DNA from: Amoebidium appalachense
Lineage: Eukaryota > Ichthyosporea
Assembly: GCA_963693365.1 (NCBI GenBank)
Contig: CAVNZM010000002.1
Span: forward strand, 13,392,001 to 13,456,000
Reading direction: 5' to 3'
DNA: 64,000 nucleotides
The notes below the pieces were generated by a model. The model saw only the letters and a list, made by a program, of their open reading frames with translations. It ran no database searches and was not told the DNA's origin. Of the stretch, positions 46,022 through 64,000 are shown in pieces. The translations under genes and the position numbers were made by a program. Position 1 is the first letter of the stretch. The number at the start of each line of letters is the position of its first letter.

Positions 46022-46990
46022 TGTGAGTGTGTGAGTGTGTGAGTGTGTGAGTGTGCGTGTGTGTGCAGGCGCAGGTGTGTGCGCACGTGGGAGAGCGGGA
46101 ACGTGCGTGCGTGCGCCACGCACGCGTGCGCGCGCGTGTGTGTGTGTATGATTGTGTGTGCATGTACATGTGCACGTGGAAAGAGTGGGAATGTGTGTGT
46201 GTGTGTGTATGTGTGTGTGTGTGTGTGTGTGTCTGTGTGCGTGTATGGCGTGCATTTTGTTTTACTTATGGGTGGGGGACCTACCGGAGAGTCCATGGGT
46301 AGTACGTGGGGGAAATCAATCATCCGCATCTCCACAGCATCCGGGTGAGCCGCTGCAACAGAACTCGTCAGTCCCACCCCCCCCCCCCCCCCCCCCCCCC
46401 ACCCCACACACACCCACACAATCCGGCCCCTCCCCCCCTCCCCCCCCTGCCCCCCCGCCCCTCCCCCCACCACACACACCCATCTCCCCATTATGTTTGC
46501 ACTTGTTCTCGTGCTTCTGCTTGTGTTTGTATGTGTATGCAAACAACATCTTCATCATCTCTAAGACAACAAAGAACATGCAACATAACCTACCCTGTGT
46601 ATCGCCCTCATACACCAGCAGTACACTTGAGCCGTAGAATGCATAGAGGTGCTGTGCCTCGAACCACCCCAATAGTCTCTGTAGGTGCCCAACCAGCCCG
46701 GCCACCACATCCGTACGCATGCCCTGCCTGCAGCCCCGCCCATTTCAGTGCCTTGCCCCCCCCCCCCCCCCCCCTCCCCCCCCCCCCCGCCCTCGCTCCC
46801 CTCCCCCCCCCCCCCCCCCCCCCCTCCCCCCCTCCCCTCCCCCTACCACCCATCTCTCTCCCCCCCACCCCCTCCCCCGGGCAAGGGAAAGAAAAAAAGC
46901 AAACAAAACAAAAAAAAAAACCTAGAACCAACCACCTCCTTGGACTAGAAACGACAAGAACACATCAAGTGCATCCCCCCCCCCCCCCCC

Positions 46991-47043
<53 letters not shown>

Positions 47044-47200
47044 ACGCAAAGAATGTGAGGAATGCACATACTTGTTGTTCAGGTATGCCTGGAATGCACC
47101 GGGCAGCTCACTCTCAGCCAGGCCATACCCATACTCACGCTCGTAGCTGCGGTACTCCCCCGTGGCTGGCTCGTACACCTGCTGCACCATCAGCTCCCCG

Positions 47201-47242
<42 letters not shown>

Positions 47243-48212
47243 AATCCTCGTCCTTCCTAGTCTCCCCTTAACCCGGTACTCAGCACTCACCCACACCCAC
47301 ACCCACACCAATCACACACCCATACCCACCCACCAATTCACACAGACAACCACACACACACACACATACCTACACACACCACTCACCTTCATGCCCACAA
47401 AGCGGAATCCTATGTCCCGCTGTTGTGGGTACTTTGCATTCTGTGGGCCCCACACGTCAGTTTTCATCCCCCCCTCCCTCCCCCCCCCCCCCCCCCCCTC
47501 CCCCCCCCCCCTGCCTTACCCCATCCATCCCCCTCCCACCCTCTCCTTCCTCCCTCCACGATTAACCTCTTTCCCCAGGGGTTCGGCCCATTTGCCAAAA
47601 TACACCTTAAGTTCGGCCTTTTCTAGGAAGAATGCCCCCCCCCCCCCCCCCCCCCTATCCCCCGGGCTCCCCCCCCCCCCCCCCCACACTTCCCCGCCCC
47701 CCCTCCGGCCCCCACCCCCCCCCCCCGCTTTTCTCCCCTTCCCCTCCCTGCGCCCTCCCTCCACCATGCTTGCCCCCCCCCCCCCCCCCCCCCCCCCCAT
47801 CTCCCCCCCTTCTTCTTCCTCCCCCACTTCCAGGGGCCTTTCTCCTTGTGTAAGTCAACACACACACACACACACCTCACGTGCAGCCTTTTCTGGGCGT
47901 GCAGTGGGAGCATAGGTCTGCCTGCCCATCTTCAGGTCCAATATGCACGGCTTGCTGAAGCGTCTGATCACATTCTCAAGCACCATATAGTGGCTCTCTG
48001 TGTCTGTCCCTTCCTCCTCGTGTGCCTATGCATGCATGCATACGTCACTTGTTATTCACATACCCTAATGTTCCCCCCCCCTTCCCCCTCTCCCGCCCCC
48101 GTCCGCCCCTCTTCCCCCCCCCCCCCCCCCCCCACCCCCAGTTCCCTTCACTCCTGTACTAGACAGCCAAAAATGGGTGCATGGTCCACTTGCAAGTCGG
48201 CTAGTCCGATGT

Positions 48213-48247
<35 letters not shown>

Positions 48248-48450
48248 ACTCCCCCACCACCACCGCACACACACACACACACACACAAACACGCACAAAA
48301 GAGCCACCCTTTTAAGTGGTACATCACAACACGGTCTCATGCGTGTGGGGGTGGTTTTGGTGGTCATGGTGGAGTGGCAAGGGCAGGAGCATGTGTGTTT
48401 GTGTGTGTGCATACTCTCCCCCCCCTCCCCCCCTCTTTTTTTTCTTTCCC

Positions 48451-48488
<38 letters not shown>

Positions 48489-48749
48489 GGGGGGAGGGGG
48501 AAGGGGGGAGGGGGAAGGAGGCGGAGATTGAAAGCACTCAAAATAGTGTCGACTGCTGCAATCGCCAGCGGGTTCGCTCGTTTTTGCAAATATGCATACA
48601 TGAATGCCCCAACATTCGGGGGAGGGCAAGGGATGCAACATATTGATACAACAAGAACATCCCCCTCGTACCCCTCCAATCAAAAAATAGAACATAGAAA
48701 ACAACACCCACAATCACCCTGTTCTCTCTGCCCCTACTCCGAAAAAAGC

Positions 48750-48783
<34 letters not shown>

Positions 48784-48983
48784 CCCCGCCCGGAAAAGAT
48801 ATACCGAGATAATTTAAAATTCCATTTATACCGAGACAGCAAATAAGCACTCTGGCACACACCTCCATGCCGTGGTACTGGGGCAGAAAACTCCTCAGGG
48901 CCACCTTTGCAGGTATGTCAGTGGACCCATCAAACACCTGCTCGTAAAAGGCTATCTCCTGCCCAACCCCCATCGTGTCAGAG

Positions 48984-49020
<37 letters not shown>

Positions 49021-49116
49021 CTCCCCCTCCCTCCCCCCACCAACCCCTCTCTTCCCTTCGTCAGATCTCTTCCCCCCCTCCCGCTCCCTCCCCTCCTCCC
49101 ACCCTCTCCCATCTAG

Positions 49117-49159
<43 letters not shown>

Positions 49160-49457
49160 AAACAAACAAACAAACAAACAAAAAAAAAAAACGCACCCCT
49201 ACCTTGTTTCCACGGCCACCCTCCTGCAGGGGTTTTAATATCTTGTCCCCTGTGTCCAGTATGGCTTTGCCGGGCATATCTCCCTGTCCGTGCCCTGCTC
49301 CAAAACATTAGCCCCTCCCCTCCCCCCCCCCGTCCTCCTCCTTCTCTCTCCTCCCCCCTCCCCCCCCCTCCCCCCTCCCCCCCTCCCCCCGGCCCCCCCT
49401 CCCCCTCGGATGTTTACCTCCCACCTGTAGACCCAGTGGCTGCAGCATGACTGAAAC
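45526..49457 (-). CDS. IPMK: Inositol polyphosphate multikinase (IPMK/Ipk2/Arg82)
   Basis: Nine minus-strand exons: 49457-49418, 49294-49203, 48958-48863, 48025-47876, 47440-47387, 47178-47072, 46727-46594, 46352-46285, 45597-45526. Phases close, with 813 nt or about 270 residues, short like plant IPK2. Domain blocks in order: [35 protein letters not shown], then [10 protein letters not shown] (the inositol-binding PxxxDxKxG signature), [39 protein letters not shown] (the IDFAH-type catalytic Asp) and [19 protein letters not shown] phosphorylates InsP3 and InsP4 and feeds inositol pyrophosphates; in yeast it also has transcriptional roles. The ATG at 49448-49446 may be the start. However, the bases before it look like a branch point and acceptor (ctaacc...gcag), so a further 5' exon is possible. 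Confidence 0.93.
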
Positions 49458-50895
49458 CTGCACGCAGACTGGTTAGCACCAATCAACTGCTGCGCACTTG
49501 CACAGTGGAAACCCATGCACTCGGCCACCCCCCTCCCCACCCCCTCCCCCACCCCCTCCTCCTCCCCCCCCCCCTCCCCTCCCCCCCCCTTCTCCCCCCC
49601 CCCCCCCCCCCCCCCCAATCACCACTCCTATTCTCTGCGCACAGGCACATTTTTTTTCGTTGCCTACTGTAACACATACTGGCGAGTCTTTCATGACCAA
49701 AAAAAACAGGGAGGATCAAAGCGTACACATGAGAAGGCATATCAATATATTTTAAATAAGCCTAATGAAAAGTCCTAGGCCGCAAAGTATAAGCGAGTCT
49801 CTTGTATTTTTATTGTGTATGCCAATGGGGAGGGTGTATACGAGGGTGTTTTTTTTTGTGTGTGTGTGTGTGTGTGGGGAGGGGGGGGGGGAGGGGGGGG
49901 GGAGGGGGGTTGGCAAGGGTGCGTAAAGTGTTTGTGTGTTCGGGGGGAGGGGGGGGGGGAAGGAAGAGACGGAGAAATACCAGAGAAAAAAAAAAAAAGA
50001 CGGAGGAAATAAAGAGTGGAGAGAGAGGGGGGAAGGGTGCGATCAATACAATGTCACTTACTATTAGCAGCTAGCTAGGGTTAAGATGCCGTGGTTGATA
50101 CTCTGTCTCCTTCACTGCACTCTATCTGCCTGCCCGGACGCCTGCGAGTCACCGTACATGTCGACAGAAGTGCGTGCCTGTGTTGCTGCTGAGTTACCTA
50201 TGTCTTTGTAATTAGCAAATTTGCCTTAGGGAACTACAAGCACATGCACTTAGAATCGATTTAAAAAAGGAAGACAAGGTTTACACTACAGACGTCGACT
50301 AACAGACAAAACAAAACTTGCACAAAAGTGGCGCCAATTTTTTTTAGCGCGGTATGCGACCCATTTATGGTGTCTACACGATGATTGGCTAAACGTGGCT
50401 CACAAAAATGCGTTACGCAAAAGATCTGTGCGGTGTTTCTGTTTGTTTCTGTTTTCTTTTGATATGAACTTCGGGTGGTAGCAAAACTTTCCCTCTGAAA
50501 ATGAGCGCAAGGGTTGAAGTATAGTGAATAGGTGGCGCGAGGGTGAGTTTGTAAAAATCTGTTGTATCGTTTTTTTTTTTTTTTTTTTTTTTTTTCCCCC
50601 TGAAACCGCAGGCGGCACAACCACCGCTTGTGGGCAAGCACGGAAGCCCGCCTGGGCAGCGATCACGGAAACATTGATTAGTAATGACTCAAGCTTTGAA
50701 CAAAGAAGCAGCGACGCTCAATGCTTGAGATAGGAAGACACACAAATTACCTGATAAATCATGATCAACAGCATTGTTACTTTCACTCCGTCCACAAGAT
50801 CTTGATTTCCAAGCAGGTAGAGGCTGGTTCATGGGCCTCATTATGCGTTTCACACACGAGGTTGCAGTCAGCATAGCCCCAGGGAAAACGCGAAG
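49458..50895. promoter_or_regulatory. Divergent IPMK/SMP-gene promoter region
   Basis: Poly-C tracts lie at 49520-49617 and G-rich tracts at 49875-49965; the rest is repeat-poor mixed sequence. A TTGGCGCC/E2F-like element occurs near 50330. A missing 5' IPMK exon could lie here. No other gene was recognised. Confidence 0.45.
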
Positions 50896-60174
<9,279 letters not shown>

Positions 60175-60300
60175 GTACCCCCCCCCCCCCCCCCCCCTCT
60201 TTCTCTCTCTCTCCCCCCTCCCCCTCCCCTCCCTGCCCCCCCCCTCCCCCCCCCCCCCCCCCCCTCCCCCCCCACCTCCCCCACCCCCTTCTTCATCGTC

Positions 60301-60420
60301 GTGGATGAATTAGGTCCCCAGTGAGGATCGACCCTGCCTATGATGCATATGATTTGTTTGTGCTTTGCCATCTGCATTGGTCATCCGTCGTGAATGCACA
60401 CTTCGTACTCTGTAGCACAA
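60301..60420. repeat. Dispersed repeat family, copy C
   Basis: Contains ggtccccagtgaggat and the end block tccgtcgtgaatgcacac then ttcgtactctgta, followed by a poly-C run. Best matched to copy A (17251-17417). It overlaps the possible unspliced stop of the SMP gene at 60322-60324. Confidence 0.7.
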
Positions 60421-60429
60421 GTTTGGCCC

Positions 60430-60436
60430 CCCCCCC

Positions 60437-60467
<31 letters not shown>

Positions 60468-61379
60468 ACACTCCCTCCACCCAGCACGCTGCCGTTGCCT
60501 CCTCCGCGCACATTCAATATAAAGAAAATGTGTGGAAGTGGTCACAAATTTCACTGGGGACCGAATAGTGGTATGGTCAGCAAACCCCAAACACGAACAG
60601 CCAATCGTAAATCTAAAAAGTCATAACACCTTTTTTGGTCCGATTTGCGGCTCTCTGACTGGGCCCCAGCAACGGCAATTGAAAAAACTTCATAAAAACG
60701 CTATAACTTTTGAACCATTGGTGCAACTTCTCTGAGACTTTCTGAAACAACGTAACTATTGGTAAACTTAAGTTGAGGACTCCGCTTGACAACAAAAGTC
60801 ACGTGCTTCACAGGTCTACACTAAGGGAGGGCCAAAAGACTTAGAATTTTCTCCTCGAGAGATTCTGATCGTTCGCCGCATGGAACCAATGACGTCAGCA
60901 AGATTATGCGACAGATGACGAAAAAACTGCGACAAACTGTGACCAAATGGTTACCCCTGGAATTACGTATCAATTAGAATATGCTTGATTGGCTCTCTGC
61001 GTATCGTTTATTCAATTTTGATTGATATGTAGCCGATCGCTAGACGCATTGCGATCCTACACCAACCAGCTTTAGCCGAATTTCAAAGAAGGGGGATCTG
61101 CTAAGCAACGAATCGATGTTCAAGTTTGGATCTTGCTGGTATAGTCAGAGTGGTCACATTTGAAGCGACGTAACATCATTTGACGTCCGGGGGTTAATCA
61201 TAGTGACGTAAGAGTGAGTTATGGGCTTGGCCTATACATGGTGCCACCCTATTTATGGAGATTGGACAATTTCCGTAAAAGAAATCATAGGAAAATTTAC
61301 GACTTAGAAGAGACATAGTAGCTAAGGGCAGGGGGAACAGGGAATACTGCAGCAGGCAGGGACAGAGGGGCTCAGTCAG
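60430..61379. promoter_or_regulatory. Repeat-poor region, likely intergenic/promoter of the next gene
   Basis: A poly-C/CA patch ends near 60473; beyond it the sequence is of ordinary composition, like the other intergenic regions here. TGACGT core motifs (CRE/bZIP type) occur near 60892, 61181 and 61203, with a looser gacgtaac near 61165. It could instead be a long intron of the upstream gene. Confidence 0.4.

Positions 61380-64000
<2,621 letters not shown>

Overview
This is a eukaryotic nuclear window, very rich in introns and simple repeats. Nine protein-coding loci can be assembled by joining short exons with GT-AG introns and matching phases. They are spliceosomal SUGP1, the SPOUT-fold methyltransferase SPOUT1, an SNX1/SNX2-type SNX-BAR nexin, the eIF4E transporter 4E-T (EIF4ENIF1), an MFS sugar/polyol transporter, a PRPP-synthetase-family protein resembling PRPSAP, inositol polyphosphate multikinase (IPMK), a membrane-anchored SMP-C1-C2 protein, and an unrecognised gene running off the right edge. 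4E-T together with a PRPSAP-like protein suggests an opisthokont, probably a unicellular holozoan relative of animals. That is inference; the species cannot be named from the sequence alone.

Layout: SUGP1 (minus, leaves the left edge), SPOUT1 (plus, 6664-12117), SNX1-like (minus, 18613-13313), 4E-T (plus, 18931-28985), MFS transporter (minus, 36654 to about 30716), PRPSAP-like (plus, 37794-44311), IPMK (minus, 49457-45526), SMP-C1-C2 (plus, 50896 to about 60174), unknown (plus, 61380 to beyond 63778). The first eight genes strictly alternate in strand, giving head-to-head pairs that share promoter regions and tail-to-tail pairs that share terminator regions. The shortest shared promoter, between SNX1 and 4E-T, is 317 bp. 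The proteins do housekeeping work (splicing, RNA modification, endosomal sorting, translational repression, sugar uptake, nucleotide synthesis, inositol phosphates, lipid transfer) and show no sign of forming one pathway.

Non-coding sequence is dominated by (GT/CA)n, (CT/GA)n and very long poly-G/poly-C tracts. Two patterns stand out. First, intronic repeats are mostly G-rich and TG-rich on the coding strand, so the dominant repeat strand flips at gene boundaries. Second, many introns begin with a (GT)n array whose first GT is the 5' splice site, and several splice sites lie in tandem duplications that leave decoy splice sites or partial exon copies. Repeat-poor stretches of roughly 0.3-1.4 kb mark the intergenic regions. 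Two short inverted-repeat elements (MITE-like, with TTAA and TA ends), a three-copy dispersed repeat and several minisatellites were also found. No tRNA, rRNA, CRISPR array, virus or bacterial-type operon was seen. Exon ends were placed by eye, so a few are uncertain and marked as such.
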